Source: Verrucomicrobiales bacterium (GTDB taxonomy: Bacteria > Verrucomicrobiota > Verrucomicrobiia > Limisphaerales > J093). From it: a stretch of 64,000 nt of DNA. The notes beneath the pieces are model-generated. The model had not been told where the DNA came from and did not search any database. It was given only the letters and a program-made list of their open reading frames with translations. This document shows positions 47,642-57,367 of this stretch, piece after piece; position 1 is the first letter of the stretch, and each line of letters opens with the position of its first letter. The stretch spans positions 186,001 through 250,000 of the forward strand of contig JACKPV010000030.1 of assembly GCA_024233305.1 (NCBI GenBank). The letters run 5' to 3'. The translations under genes and the position numbers were made by a program.

Positions 47642-49162
47642 ATGAGTGAGATCGCATCGAATCGCGGCGCGCCGGCCGGGAGCGCCCTGCTGTGGCGGAG
47701 CGCCCTGGTGGCGGCGTTGGGCGGGTTGTTGTTCGGCTTCGACACCGCGGTCATTTCGGGAACCACCGCCGCGCTGGAGGCGGTCTACGGCCTGAGCAAG
47801 TTCCAGCTCGGTTTCACGGTCGCCAGCGCGTTGATCGGAACCATCGTGGGCTCACTGATCGCGGGCAACCCTGCGGACCGTTTCGGTCGGCGGGCGTGCC
47901 TGTTCGCAATCGCCGTGTTGTATTTTGTGTCGGCGGTGGGAACCGCGCTTGCGTGGGACTGGTGGTCGTTTCTGTTCATGCGGTTCATTGGCGGCATCGG
48001 CGTGGGAGCGGCTTCGGTGATTGCGCCCATGTATATCGCGGAGATCTCGCCGGCGGCGTGGCGGGGGCGGCTGGTGGCATTGACGCAGTTCAACATCGTG
48101 TTCGGCATTCTGGTGGCGTTCTTCTCGAACTACATCGTGGCCACGCTGGACCTGGGGGCGACCGAGTGGCGGTGGATGTTCGGGATCGAGGCCTTTCCTG
48201 CGGCGGTTTTCTTCCTGCTGCTGTTCAGCGTGCCGGAAAGCCCGCGCTGGCTGGTGGCGGGCCGGCAGGACGCGGCGGCGGAGTCGATCCTCATCCGACT
48301 GGGCAACGACGGGGCGCAAGTCCGCGCGCAGATGGACGAGATTCGGAACTCGCTGGACCTCGAACACCACAGCTTGCGCGAGCCCTTCTTCCGCCGGGCC
48401 TACCGGGCGCCGATCCTGCTGGCGGTGGCCATCGCGATGTTCAACCAGCTGTCGGGCATCAATGCGCTGATGTACTATGCCCCGCACATTTTCCGGATGG
48501 CTGGCGCAGGGGAGGGCAGCGCGTTGTTGCAGACGGTGGCGGTCGGGGGAACCAACCTGTTGTTCACCATGGCGGCGCTGGCGATCATCGACCATTTCGG
48601 ACGCCGCCGACTGATGATCGTGGGATCCCTGGGTTACATCCTGAGCCTGGGGGTGACGGCCTGGGCGTTTTATACGTACAACACCGAGTTCCGCGAAGTC
48701 ATCCGTGCGACCGACGCGGTGGCCACCATCCAGGAAGGCCTGGCGGGGCAGCCGGCGGAAGCTGCGCGCGCGAACCTGGAGACCGAATTGAGCGGTGCGC
48801 GCAGCGCGTTGGACACCGCCACGGCGGCGGCCGCCACCGGGGGCACCGTGGTGTTGGTCAGCCTGCTGGTGTTCATCGCGTCACATGCCTTCGGGCAGGG
48901 GGCGGTGATCTGGGTGTTCATCAGCGAGGTATTCCCGAACCGGGTGCGGGCGCGTGGGCAGGCATTGGGCAGTTTCACGCACTGGATCATGGCGGCGGCC
49001 ATTTCGTGGACCTTCCCAATGATCGCCGCCTGGTCGGGCGCGCATACTTTCGCCTTCTATGCCGCAATGATGGTGCTGCAACTGGTCTGGGTGCTGCGTG
49101 TCATGCCGGAAACGAAGGGCGTTCCCCTTGAGGAAATCCAGCGGCAGATGGGAATCAAGTGA
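47642..49162 (+). CDS. Sugar porter (MFS) transporter
   Basis: 506 residues, 12 predicted membrane helices. Family signatures: FGFDTAVISGTTAAL, NPADRFGRRACL (D-R-x-G-R-R), PESPRWLVAGR, AIFNQLSGINALMYYAP-like FNQLSGINALMYYAP, PETKGVPLEEIQRQM. An enlarged loop rich in Ala/Glu (about 375-420) lies before helix 10. Takes up sugars by proton symport in this family; substrate is unknown. The ATG at 47642 is favoured over upstream in-frame codons. Confidence 0.93.
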   Translation: MSEIASNRGAPAGSALLWRSALVAALGGLLFGFDTAVISGTTAALEAVYGLSKFQLGFTVASALIGTIVGSLIAGNPADRFGRRACLFAIAVLYFVSAVGTALAWDWWSFLFMRFIGGIGVGAASVIAPMYIAEISPAAWRGRLVALTQFNIVFGILVAFFSNYIVATLDLGATEWRWMFGIEAFPAAVFFLLLFSVPESPRWLVAGRQDAAAESILIRLGNDGAQVRAQMDEIRNSLDLEHHSLREPFFRRAYRAPILLAVAIAMFNQLSGINALMYYAPHIFRMAGAGEGSALLQTVAVGGTNLLFTMAALAIIDHFGRRRLMIVGSLGYILSLGVTAWAFYTYNTEFREVIRATDAVATIQEGLAGQPAEAARANLETELSGARSALDTATAAAATGGTVVLVSLLVFIASHAFGQGAVIWVFISEVFPNRVRARGQALGSFTHWIMAAAISWTFPMIAAWSGAHTFAFYAAMMVLQLVWVLRVMPETKGVPLEEIQRQMGIK

Positions 49163-49315
49163 CGGGAGGACCGCCCGCAGGTTCCGATCGGTGGCGAGCG
49201 GTCCGGTCGTACGGGCCCAGGTGCCGCATGCCCCCGACCGCTGGGTGAACCGCTTCGGACGTTCCAGCCAGCCCCGCGGATCGGATGGTCGCAGCGGGCG
49301 GGGAGGTTCGCCGCG

Positions 49316-50320
49316 TCACCGGCTCCGGGCCGAGATATCGAGCATGCGTTGGATGGGAAGGCGCGCGCGTTCGATCACCGCGGGGGGCAGTTCGACCTGT
49401 GGTTCAAGGTTGGCAAGACAGTCGTGCAGCTTCTCAAGCGTGTTGAGCTTCATGAACCGGCACTCGTTGCAGCGGCATTTGTCGGTCGGCGCGGCGATGA
49501 ACGCCTTGTCCGGACATTCCTTCTTCAACCGGTGCAGCATGCCGCTTTCGGTGGCGATGATGATGGCCCGGGCGTCGGTGTTGCGGCACCAGGTCACCAT
49601 CTTCTCCGTGGAACAGACTTCATCGGCGAGCATCCGCACGGCCCGGGTGCACTCCGGGTGCGCCACCAGCGGCGCGCCGGGCCATTCCTCGCGAATGCGC
49701 GAAATGGCGGCGTGGGTCCATTCGACGTGCACGTAACAGTTGCCCTGCCAGAGGGTCATCGGCCGGCCCGTCTGCTCGATCACCCAGGCTCCGAGGTTCT
49801 CGTCAGGCACGAACAGCAGATCGCGGTCGGGCGGCGCCGCCTCGACGATCCGCACCGCGTTGCCGCTTGTGCAGATGACATCGCTCAAGGCCTTCACCCC
49901 GGCGCTGCAGTTGATGTAGGCGATCGTGTAGAAGTTCGGATTCGTGGCCTGCAAGGCTTCCAACCGGTCCGGCGGACAGCTTTCCTCGAGCGAGCAGCCA
50001 GCGTCGCGATCCGGCAGGACGACCACCTTGTGCGGGTTGAGGATCTTGGCCGTCTCCGCCATGAAGTGCACCCCGCAGAAGACGATGACCCCAGCATCAG
50101 TCCGGGCTGCTTGTTGCGCGAGGCCGAGAGAATCGCCGACGTAATCGGCGAGGTCCTGAATCTCGGGGACCTGGTAGTTGTGCGCCAGGATGACCGCGTT
50201 GCGCCGGCGCTTCAGCTCGAGGATCTCCCGCGAGAGCGCGTCCCATGAGGCCCCGGTTTGCGCGGGCTGGTCCGGGGATTGTTCTGCGGCTGAAGGCAGG
50301 GTGTCAGCGACATTCGCCAT
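49316..50320 (-). CDS. nadA: Quinolinate synthase NadA
   Basis: 334 residues. Condenses iminoaspartate and dihydroxyacetone phosphate to quinolinate in NAD synthesis, with a [4Fe-4S] cluster. Cysteines expected as ligands: FCGVHFMAET, YINCSAGVKALSD and the C-terminal DKCRCNECRFM. Other motifs: ILAHNYQVPEIQDLADYVGDSLGL and WQGNCYVHVEWT (substrate loop). nadB and nadC are not in the window. Confidence 0.96.
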   Translation of the reverse strand: MANVADTLPSAAEQSPDQPAQTGASWDALSREILELKRRRNAVILAHNYQVPEIQDLADYVGDSLGLAQQAARTDAGVIVFCGVHFMAETAKILNPHKVVVLPDRDAGCSLEESCPPDRLEALQATNPNFYTIAYINCSAGVKALSDVICTSGNAVRIVEAAPPDRDLLFVPDENLGAWVIEQTGRPMTLWQGNCYVHVEWTHAAISRIREEWPGAPLVAHPECTRAVRMLADEVCSTEKMVTWCRNTDARAIIIATESGMLHRLKKECPDKAFIAAPTDKCRCNECRFMKLNTLEKLHDCLANLEPQVELPPAVIERARLPIQRMLDISARSR

Positions 50321-50376
50321 GGGCGGAAATTAGCGGAAGCACCGCGGGCACGCAACCTCGCCGCCGGGGCGGAGGA

Positions 50377-50823
50377 TCAAGGTTCCCGCCGGCGTGTGCG
50401 GTCCGGTTGCGGCGCCGAACGCCGGTTGGGAACGCCGGTTCCGAAGAGCCGGTTGAGCCCGCTCCAAGCCAGCAGCGCCAGACCGGCGGAAGTGCCGAAC
50501 AGCGAGTAGGGCACGGCGGCGAGAACCCCGAGCAACCCGGCCATCCGCACGGCCCGCGGCCCGCCATCCCTCTTCACGAACCGCTGCACCATGAAAGCCG
50601 GCAGGAACACGGTCACGAAGGCCAACGGGATCGTGACGACCCAGCTCACAACCGCCCAGTCAGCGAAGTTCCAGAGATTGTCCACCGCCACCAGCACCAC
50701 GGCGGCGAGCGGATGCACCGGCGGTCCGTCACCGGATCGCGCTCGCCCGGCCCGGCGCGCCCCTTCGGGATCGTTGTCGACCTCAACGTCGATGACTTCC
50801 GGTTCCTGCTTTCGCGTCGTCAT
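50377..50823 (-). CDS. Small uncharacterised membrane protein
   Basis: 148 residues with a charged N-terminus (TRKQEPEVIDVEVDND), three hydrophobic segments (LAAVVLVAVDNLW, VVSWVVTIPLAFVTVFLPAFMV, GLLGVLAAVPYSLFGTSAGLALLA) and a basic tail. No family recognised. Same strand as nadA, 57 bp before it in the direction of transcription, so co-transcription is possible. Confidence 0.65.
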   Translation of the reverse strand: MTTRKQEPEVIDVEVDNDPEGARRAGRARSGDGPPVHPLAAVVLVAVDNLWNFADWAVVSWVVTIPLAFVTVFLPAFMVQRFVKRDGGPRAVRMAGLLGVLAAVPYSLFGTSAGLALLAWSGLNRLFGTGVPNRRSAPQPDRTRRREP

Positions 50824-51117
50824 GAACTCAGACCAAAGCCCCTGGCAGCCGTCCGCCGGAGCGGCTCCTCATCCATGACACAAGAACCAGCGCGCAGCAA
50901 GGCGGGGCGGTGGATCTCATGCGGCGCTCGACAGATGGCGCGTGCGACCCGACCCGCGCCGTATGGCATGCGGCCCACCCGGTGCGCGGCTGGGTTGGCT
51001 GACCACGATCATGCGGCGCCCGCGGGACCGTGAACCTGTTACCCTTCTGGCACCTTGCCTGGATGAGGGAAGGAAGGGTTGTGGGGAGGGGGAGTGCCTG
51101 ACAGTCACGGGGACAGG

Positions 51118-51208
51118 TGGCGGAGAGAGGGAGATTCGAACTCCCGGTGGGGTATTAGCCCACTCACGCTTTCCAGGCGTGCGCTTTAAACCACTCAGCC
51201 ATCTCTCC
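51118..51208 (-). tRNA. tRNA-Ser (anticodon GGA)
   Basis: Full cloverleaf on the minus strand: acceptor GGAGAGA pairs with TCTCTCC, anticodon loop CTGGAAA in the GCACGCCTGGAAAGCGTG stem, long class II variable arm (GTGGGCTAATACCCCAC), T-arm GGGAGTTCGAATCTCCC, discriminator G and encoded CCA. Reads UCC/UCU codons. Confidence 0.97.
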
Positions 51209-51468
51209 AAAAGGTCATGGGCAATGACTTGTGCAATCAGAGCCGGGTCTGTGCCCACGAACTGCCGCTGGAGGCCGACCCTGGTTGATCGCGGACCCCG
51301 ACGCCCCGCCGCGGTGTCCACGTCGCTGGCGGCGGGAAACACCCCGGCCGCTCGGATGAGAAACAGGCCGGAACGCCGGACTGCCGCCAAGCCGCCGCGG
51401 TGTCCCCGGCCCCGGAATCCATGCGCCAACCCAACGGCGGCGCCGGTGCATCCCCCGGCGCACCTGGC

Positions 51469-52122
51469 TCAGCGCCGGCGCGCCAAGTGTTCCCGCAGCC
51501 CGGCGAGGGCGCGGGCGCGATGGCTGATGCGGTTCTTCACCGCGGCCCCGAGTTCCGCCAACGTGTCGGCAAATCCCGTCGGTTGGAAGAGCGGATCATA
51601 ACCGAAACCCGCCGTGCCCCGGGCCGAACGGAGGATTCGCCCTTCGCAAACGCCCTCGAATACCGGCGTCGGGCGTTCGCCGACATCCTGTCCCGCGGCT
51701 GCCAGCGCCATCGCGCAGCGAAAGCGCGCCGTGCGCTGCCCGTCGGCAACCCGCTCGAGGTCATGCAGGAGCTTCGCGTTGTTCGCCGCGTCGCTCGCAT
51801 TGCCGGCACGGGCGCCATCCACAGCGGCGTATCGGGCCGAACGCACGCCGGGCACCCCATCCAGGGCATCGACTTCGAGACCCGAGTCGTCGGCGAGCAC
51901 GGCAATCGGGCCGTCGCCATGCAGTTCGGGAAAACCGGTCAACCAGGCCGCGAGCACCTCGGCCTTCTTCCGCGCGTTGGCAGCGAAGGTGTCGCCGTCC
52001 TCCTCGACCTCGGGTGCATCGGGCACGTCCGCGAGGGTCAGGTACCGAAACGAGCCGCCCAACACGGCCTTGATTTCGTCCGTCTTGTGCGCGTTGCGCG
52101 TCGCAATCACCAAGGTCATCAT
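51469..52122 (-). CDS. rdgB: Non-canonical purine NTP pyrophosphatase (RdgB/HAM1)
   Basis: 217 residues from the ATG at 52122. MTLVIATRNAHKTDEIKAVL, FAANARKKAEVLA, LADDSGLEVDALDG, GFGYDPLFQPTGF and a C-terminal SHRARAL are family signatures. Hydrolyses ITP/dITP/XTP to prevent misincorporation. The frame is open to 52284, but the upstream sequence is Arg-rich and lacks homology; the start at 52122 (Met-Met) is the family start. Divergent from argH. Confidence 0.93.
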   Translation of the reverse strand: MMTLVIATRNAHKTDEIKAVLGGSFRYLTLADVPDAPEVEEDGDTFAANARKKAEVLAAWLTGFPELHGDGPIAVLADDSGLEVDALDGVPGVRSARYAAVDGARAGNASDAANNAKLLHDLERVADGQRTARFRCAMALAAAGQDVGERPTPVFEGVCEGRILRSARGTAGFGYDPLFQPTGFADTLAELGAAVKNRISHRARALAGLREHLARRR

Positions 52123-52334
52123 GCAACGATCATGGGTGGCGCCTTCCCGGCTGACCATCCCGGAATGGCGGGCGTCCGCGGCCTCGGAAACGGATGGATT
52201 GCCGGACTTTTCGCGGCGGCCGGGCTGCCCCTTCCGAGCGGAAGCGGTTTCCCGGCGTGACTTCCGTTGCGTGGCTTCCCACACTGCCCGGCCGTCGGGG
52301 CGGGCAGGTGTTGTGCGGCGCCGGCAGCATTTCC

Positions 52335-53765
52335 ATGAAGAAAAAGCAGCAGCAGAAGGACGGGCCAGTCTCCCGCAGCGGACGGTTTGCGGGCGCGGTC
52401 TCCGCCGCGGTGCAGGAGTTCTCGGAATCGATCTCCTTCGACTGGCGCCTGTGGCGGCACGACATCCTGGGCTCGATGGTGCACGCGACCATGCTCGCGA
52501 AGATCGGGCTGCTGACCGAGACCGAACTCAAGGCGATCGTTGCCGGACTCGAAGCCATCGGGGAGGAAATCTCCGCCGGGAAGTTCACCTGGCGGGCCGA
52601 CCTTGAGGACGTGCACATGAACATCGAGGCCGCCCTTACCGAGCGAGTGCCGGCGGGGGCGAAGCTGCACACCGGCCGGTCCCGCAACGACCAGGTGGCC
52701 CTGGACATGCGAATGTGGCTGCGGGACGAAACCGTGGCGCTGGTCGGGGAATTGCGCGAGCTGCAGCAGGCGCTCGTCGAACTCGGCGCACGCCACCCGG
52801 AAGTCCTCGTTCCCGGCTACACCCACCTGCAACGCGGTCAGCCGGTCCATCTCGCGCATCATCTTCTCGCTTACGTCGAGATGCTCGATCGGGACCGCGC
52901 CCGCTTTCAGGACGGTTTCGAGCGCATCAACTTTTGCCCGCTCGGCAGCGGCGCCCTCGCCGGCAGCAGCCTGCCGCTGGACCGCGAAATGGTTGCCCGG
53001 TTGCTCGGGTTCACCGACGCCCGCGGACGCCCCCGGCTCACCGCCAACTCGATGGACGCGGTGAGCGACCGTGATTTCGTGGTCGAGTTCTGTGCCTCCG
53101 GGGCGCTGCTGGCCGTGCACTTGTCGCGTCTGGCCGAAGACCTCGTCCTGTGGTCGAGCGCGGAGTTCGGGTTCATCCGCATCGCCGACGCCTACACAAC
53201 CGGCTCCTCGTTGATGCCGCAGAAGAAGAACCCCGATGTGGCGGAGCTCACACGTGGCAAATCCGCGCGGGTGATCGGCAATCTCGTGTCGCTGCTGACC
53301 TTGTTGAAGGGGCTGCCGATGACCTACAACCGCGATCTGCAGGAGGACAAGGAACGGCTGTTCGACACTGCGGACACGGTGCGCGCCTGCGTGCGCCTGA
53401 CGGCCCGGATGTTGGCGAACGTCGAGGTGCTGCGGGAGAATTGCGCCGTGGCCGCGGCGGACCCGGCTTTGTTGGCCACAGATCTGGCCGACCATCTGGT
53501 GTTGCAGGGCGTACCGTTCCGGGAGGCGCATCATGCGGTCGGGAAGGTGGTGGCGAAGGCCGAGGCGCTGCGGCGACCCCTGAACCAGCTGTCGCTCGCG
53601 GAGCTGCGCGATTGCGATCCGCGCTTCGGGGACGACGCGACTGCGGCGTTCGACCTGCAACGCGCGATGAAGCGCCGCACTGCGCCTGGCTCACCGGGAA
53701 CCGGCCCCGTGGCGCGGCAGATCAAGCGCTGGCAACGGGAGCTGCAGAAGCCGGACGGCGGTTGA
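52335..53765 (+). CDS. argH: Argininosuccinate lyase
   Basis: 476 residues from ATG at 52335 (MKKKQQQKDG is a basic N-terminal extension). GRFAGAVSAAVQEFSESISFDWRL, EDVHMNIEAALTE, HTGRSRNDQVALD, VPGYTHLQRGQPVHLAHH and the fumarase-superfamily signature GSSLMPQKKNPD are all present. Final step of arginine synthesis: argininosuccinate to arginine and fumarate. Followed by a bidirectional terminator. Confidence 0.97.
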   Translation: MKKKQQQKDGPVSRSGRFAGAVSAAVQEFSESISFDWRLWRHDILGSMVHATMLAKIGLLTETELKAIVAGLEAIGEEISAGKFTWRADLEDVHMNIEAALTERVPAGAKLHTGRSRNDQVALDMRMWLRDETVALVGELRELQQALVELGARHPEVLVPGYTHLQRGQPVHLAHHLLAYVEMLDRDRARFQDGFERINFCPLGSGALAGSSLPLDREMVARLLGFTDARGRPRLTANSMDAVSDRDFVVEFCASGALLAVHLSRLAEDLVLWSSAEFGFIRIADAYTTGSSLMPQKKNPDVAELTRGKSARVIGNLVSLLTLLKGLPMTYNRDLQEDKERLFDTADTVRACVRLTARMLANVEVLRENCAVAAADPALLATDLADHLVLQGVPFREAHHAVGKVVAKAEALRRPLNQLSLAELRDCDPRFGDDATAAFDLQRAMKRRTAPGSPGTGPVARQIKRWQRELQKPDGG

Positions 53766-53787
53766 GCCAACTTCCGTGAGAAAAGAA

Positions 53788-53815
53788 AAGGCGGCGCCGT
53801 AATCGGCGCCGCCTT
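53788..53815. terminator. Bidirectional hairpin terminator between argH and the PA14-like gene
   Basis: AAGGCGGCGCCG pairs perfectly with CGGCGCCGCCTT, loop TAAT, 22 bp after the argH stop. The sequence read on the minus strand has a T-rich tail (TTTTCTTTTC), which suits the convergent minus-strand gene. Confidence 0.85.
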
Positions 53816-53876
53816 CTGCTTTGGAAGGGAGGAGGACCGGCAACGCGCGCGGCGCCGGCGCTCCGCGATTCGAGTT

Positions 53877-56792
53877 CTACGGCGTCACGAGGCGGTAGAA
53901 CATGTAGGCCGCGGTGCTGGCCGGGACCGAGTAGGGGCTCCCGGCGCCGCCCACCGGACTCCAGTCCGCGAGGTTCGCCGACGCTTCGAGCGTGGCGCTT
54001 CCCTCCCAGCTGATCACGACGTTCGCGCCATCGAGCGACACCTGCAGGGTCGGCGGCTCCTGGTCGCACACCGGCTCGTCGACGGTGCGCGTCCGGTAGC
54101 TCTTGAGCGCACCGGCCTGCGTGCCATTGACCAGCGCGCGGCTGCCGTTTGCGCCAACCGTGAACCACTCGACGCTCGCCCCGCCACCGCCTTCGAACCA
54201 CAGCAACCGGAACAGATAAACGCCGGGCTGCAGCACGCGGAAGGTGAACAGTGTGTCGTCGGCGCCCCGCCCACCATCATAGGCGCCGAGCACGATCTGG
54301 ACAGGCTCGGTGCGGTTGCCGACGGAGACCTGGAAGCCGTCGTCGCTGTTGACGCCCATGGTGTAGATGCCCGCCTGGGTGAACTCGACATAGGCAAAGC
54401 ACTCGCCGGCGATGTTGTCATTCGGGGCTGCCGCGTTGCCTGGGATGCCGGGGATCGCGAGGTCGGCGACGTTCAGCGGCGCGGCGGCACTGGCGGAGAA
54501 GTTGCCCGCAGCCGCCTGGTCCTGCTCGAAGTTGACGAAGTCGACGTTGAAGAAGCCGTCGGCGCCCTGGCCGGCGGTGTTATGCACACTCGGGCCGAGA
54601 TCGCCGTTGAGCTGGTCTTCCGCGAGGGCGATGGCCGTGCCGCGACTGGCGTCCAGCAGGTGGGTGCGCCACTTCATGCCCGCCTCGGCGCCGGTGCCGC
54701 TCGCGGTGGCCAGGCAGGTGGGCAGCGTCACATAGGATTGCACCGTGAAGTCCCAGGCCCGCCGCTGCTCCTGGCCGCCCACGGAGAACACGGCCTCGGC
54801 CGTGTGGGTGGATTGGCTGCCGAACAGATCCGCCGGCTGGTAGGTCACCGTATAACCGCCGCCCGTGCTCTGGACGTTCGCCGCAACCTGCTGCCCGTCG
54901 ACCGCCAGCTTGACCGAACCGGAATCGATGGTGCTGTCGCCGGGCAGAAGCCGGTAGCTGATGGCGGCATTGGGCGCCGCGGCCCCGCCGTACGGATCCG
55001 GGGTCACCCACTGGATGTAGGCCGGGCTCGGGCCCGCCCGGAAGGTCTTCACCGCGGCCGCCTGCGTCCCGTTGATCAGGTAGCGCGCGCCGTTCACCAT
55101 GTCCTGCGAGAAGAGTTCGACGCTGGCGCTGTCGATGCCCTCCCAGTAAAGCAGGCGGAAGGCGTAGTAGCCGGCTTCCTCAATGGCAAAGTCGAAGACC
55201 GTGTCGGCCGCGCCACGGGCGCCGTTGAAGTTGCCGAGCACCAGCGCGGTGCTGTCCTTGGGATTCGGTCCCACCGTGAGGAAGAACCCTTCGTCACTGT
55301 TCACGCCCCAGCGATACGCCCCTCTCGGCAGCTGGGCGTAGAAGAGGAACTCGGCCGCAATGTTGTCCTGCGAGTAGAAGGCGCCCGGTATGAAGTCATC
55401 CACGACATTGAAGGCCCCGGTTCCGTTGGCGCTGAAATTGCCTGCGGGTTCGCCACCCTGATCGTAGTTGATGACGGAGGTGATGCGGAACCCGCCATCC
55501 TCCGGCGCCACCGCTCCGTCGATGCTGGTGTATTCCAGGAACGCGTCGTTCCCGTAGGGCGATCCGGTGGCCGGGTTGACCAAGCGCCCCTGCAGCAACT
55601 GCTCGACGCCGGGCCGGGTGTTGCCGTGCACCACCGTGGTCGGCCCCTCGACCAAGGCCACGTTCATGTGGAAGCCGGGCTTCGAGGTGTCCACCCCGGT
55701 GAGCTTCATCGCCGGCGATACCACCGGGAAGTCCGGGACGGTGAACTGCAGCGTATCGCTCAACTGGGTGCCATCGTTGCTGAAGTAAGTCAGCTGGACC
55801 GTGTGCGTCGAGTTCGGCTCGAGGAAGTCCGGCGCCACGGAGTAGGTGACGTAGGTGTCGACGCTGTCCTTGTTGACGGTGGGCGTAATCGAGCCGCCGT
55901 CGAGCAGCACGGTAACGCCTTTGCTCACGTCGAGCGACTTGCCGCGGGCGTCGGTGATGCGGATCGAGAAGCCGATGGGTGTGGGTTGCAGTTCGGTGAC
56001 CACGGGGGGCACGCCAATGGCGAGGTTGTCGATGGCCCACCACCAGTCGTTGCCCGCCTCGAACAGGCCGAAGGTGAATTTTGCTGCGGAGGCTCCCGCC
56101 GGGTTGTTCACCTCGAGGATGATGCGCTCATTGGTCGAGCTGTCGTTCTTGTATCCCTCGGTGACGCCACCGGCCGGATCCCACGCCGGCTGGCCGCTGT
56201 CCGAACTCCACAGCATGATCTGCTGTTCCGCACCGCCGTCGTAGGCCACCTTGATGTTGCCCGTCTGGTGGTAGTTGCTGTCGTACTCGGGCCGCCAGCT
56301 CGAATCGAAGATGACGACCATCGAGTTTGCGGCCGCCCCGCTGACGTCGATGTCGGGCGTGGTGATGTACGTGTTGTACCAGCCGGCGGAGGCCGAATCG
56401 ACGTGGCCGGCGTCATCCCATTCATCCGGGTCGGACACCATCACGGTGCCGCTCGCCCGCGTGAATTCCGAACGCCGCTGGTCACCGGCCGCCTGGGTCC
56501 ACCACAGCTTGTCAGCGAAGCTCCAGCCCGCCCACTCGGTGACGCCGTCCAACTCGGTGCCCACACCGGGCACTCCCGAGTCATCAGGGACCCAGCCCGC
56601 CGGCGGGCCCTTGGTCCACACCTGCTCGCCGGCGAGCGCCTCGTCGACGTTCGGACCGAGCGGGAGGCTGTCGAAGTTCTCGAACAACAGGGTTTGACCC
56701 CAGCCGGCGCCGGCCGTCGCCAGCCCGGCGAGAAGCAACGCGCCGCGACGCAGGGAATGGCCGCGGGTTCTTGCGGATCGTCTGCTCATCAT
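53877..56792 (-). CDS. Large secreted protein with PA14-like domains
   Basis: 971 residues from ATG at 56792; AGGAAGGA lies about 7 nt upstream. Signal peptide (GALLLAGLATAGAG). The first part (about 30-240) is a jelly-roll-like domain with acidic/aromatic strands (WAIDNLAIGVPPVV). Ig-like strands follow, then two PA14-like domains, each with the pattern GVNSDEGFFLTVG/GVNSDDGFQVSVG, (Y/F)RLL(Y/W)(W/F)EG and VELF/VEWF. Such domains bind carbohydrate in many adhesins and glycosidases. The C-terminus (TLEASANLADWSP ... MFYRLV) is the module shared with the genes at 3474 and 6125. No catalytic motif seen. Confidence 0.8.
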   Translation of the reverse strand: MMSRRSARTRGHSLRRGALLLAGLATAGAGWGQTLLFENFDSLPLGPNVDEALAGEQVWTKGPPAGWVPDDSGVPGVGTELDGVTEWAGWSFADKLWWTQAAGDQRRSEFTRASGTVMVSDPDEWDDAGHVDSASAGWYNTYITTPDIDVSGAAANSMVVIFDSSWRPEYDSNYHQTGNIKVAYDGGAEQQIMLWSSDSGQPAWDPAGGVTEGYKNDSSTNERIILEVNNPAGASAAKFTFGLFEAGNDWWWAIDNLAIGVPPVVTELQPTPIGFSIRITDARGKSLDVSKGVTVLLDGGSITPTVNKDSVDTYVTYSVAPDFLEPNSTHTVQLTYFSNDGTQLSDTLQFTVPDFPVVSPAMKLTGVDTSKPGFHMNVALVEGPTTVVHGNTRPGVEQLLQGRLVNPATGSPYGNDAFLEYTSIDGAVAPEDGGFRITSVINYDQGGEPAGNFSANGTGAFNVVDDFIPGAFYSQDNIAAEFLFYAQLPRGAYRWGVNSDEGFFLTVGPNPKDSTALVLGNFNGARGAADTVFDFAIEEAGYYAFRLLYWEGIDSASVELFSQDMVNGARYLINGTQAAAVKTFRAGPSPAYIQWVTPDPYGGAAAPNAAISYRLLPGDSTIDSGSVKLAVDGQQVAANVQSTGGGYTVTYQPADLFGSQSTHTAEAVFSVGGQEQRRAWDFTVQSYVTLPTCLATASGTGAEAGMKWRTHLLDASRGTAIALAEDQLNGDLGPSVHNTAGQGADGFFNVDFVNFEQDQAAAGNFSASAAAPLNVADLAIPGIPGNAAAPNDNIAGECFAYVEFTQAGIYTMGVNSDDGFQVSVGNRTEPVQIVLGAYDGGRGADDTLFTFRVLQPGVYLFRLLWFEGGGGASVEWFTVGANGSRALVNGTQAGALKSYRTRTVDEPVCDQEPPTLQVSLDGANVVISWEGSATLEASANLADWSPVGGAGSPYSVPASTAAYMFYRLVTP

Positions 56793-57367
56793 TAATGTAT
56801 CCTTCCTGAAGTGACTTGCCGTCTGTTTGTTTTCACTGCACCGAACACCGTCACTCTTCACCCGCAATGACCGCCGACCGCAACCATCGAGCGCCGGCAG
56901 GCAGCGGGTTTTACCTGAGTGTGGCGGGACCGTAACCTCTGCTTGACGGAAAGGCAACCGCATCGCGGAGTGTTGTCGCTGCTTGCGCGTCGCTGCGTGG
57001 TCCCGCGCTCCCGTCGACCGCTGATGTTCCTGTCCGGCCCGACTTGCCGGGCTGCAAAGTGCTGGACGGCCCGTGGTTCTCCGGGTGGACAGGCTTGTTC
57101 GACGGATTCCGTAGAGGGGCGTTCTGGCCGCCATCGCGCCCGTTCTGCCGGCCGTTCCGTGTGGCTTGCGACCCCACACTCGCGCTTCGAGGATGCAACG
57201 TGCGGCGGTCGCGCAGGCCCGCGTCGTCCGGACCGCGTTCGAGCACCCGTACGAACGCGCCGGGAGTTTGACAAAACGGCGCGCATGGAGATTGTAGGCT
57301 CGGTCCTCGCCGTTGGGAATTGGGGATGCGGCGGGGAGTCGCATTCATATTCAACCCGGAAACAACC
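56793..57367. other. Divergent intergenic region (575 bp) between two secreted-protein genes
   Basis: No gene is supported; frames on both strands are open but low-complexity. A TTGACA box occurs at 57268-57273, upstream of the PEP-CTERM gene, without a good -10 hexamer. Confidence 0.4.

Noticed and set aside
51118..51208. Possible tRNA-Sec
   Set aside because: The long variable arm prompted a check, but the anticodon is GGA and the acceptor stem is 7 bp, so it is an ordinary tRNA-Ser.
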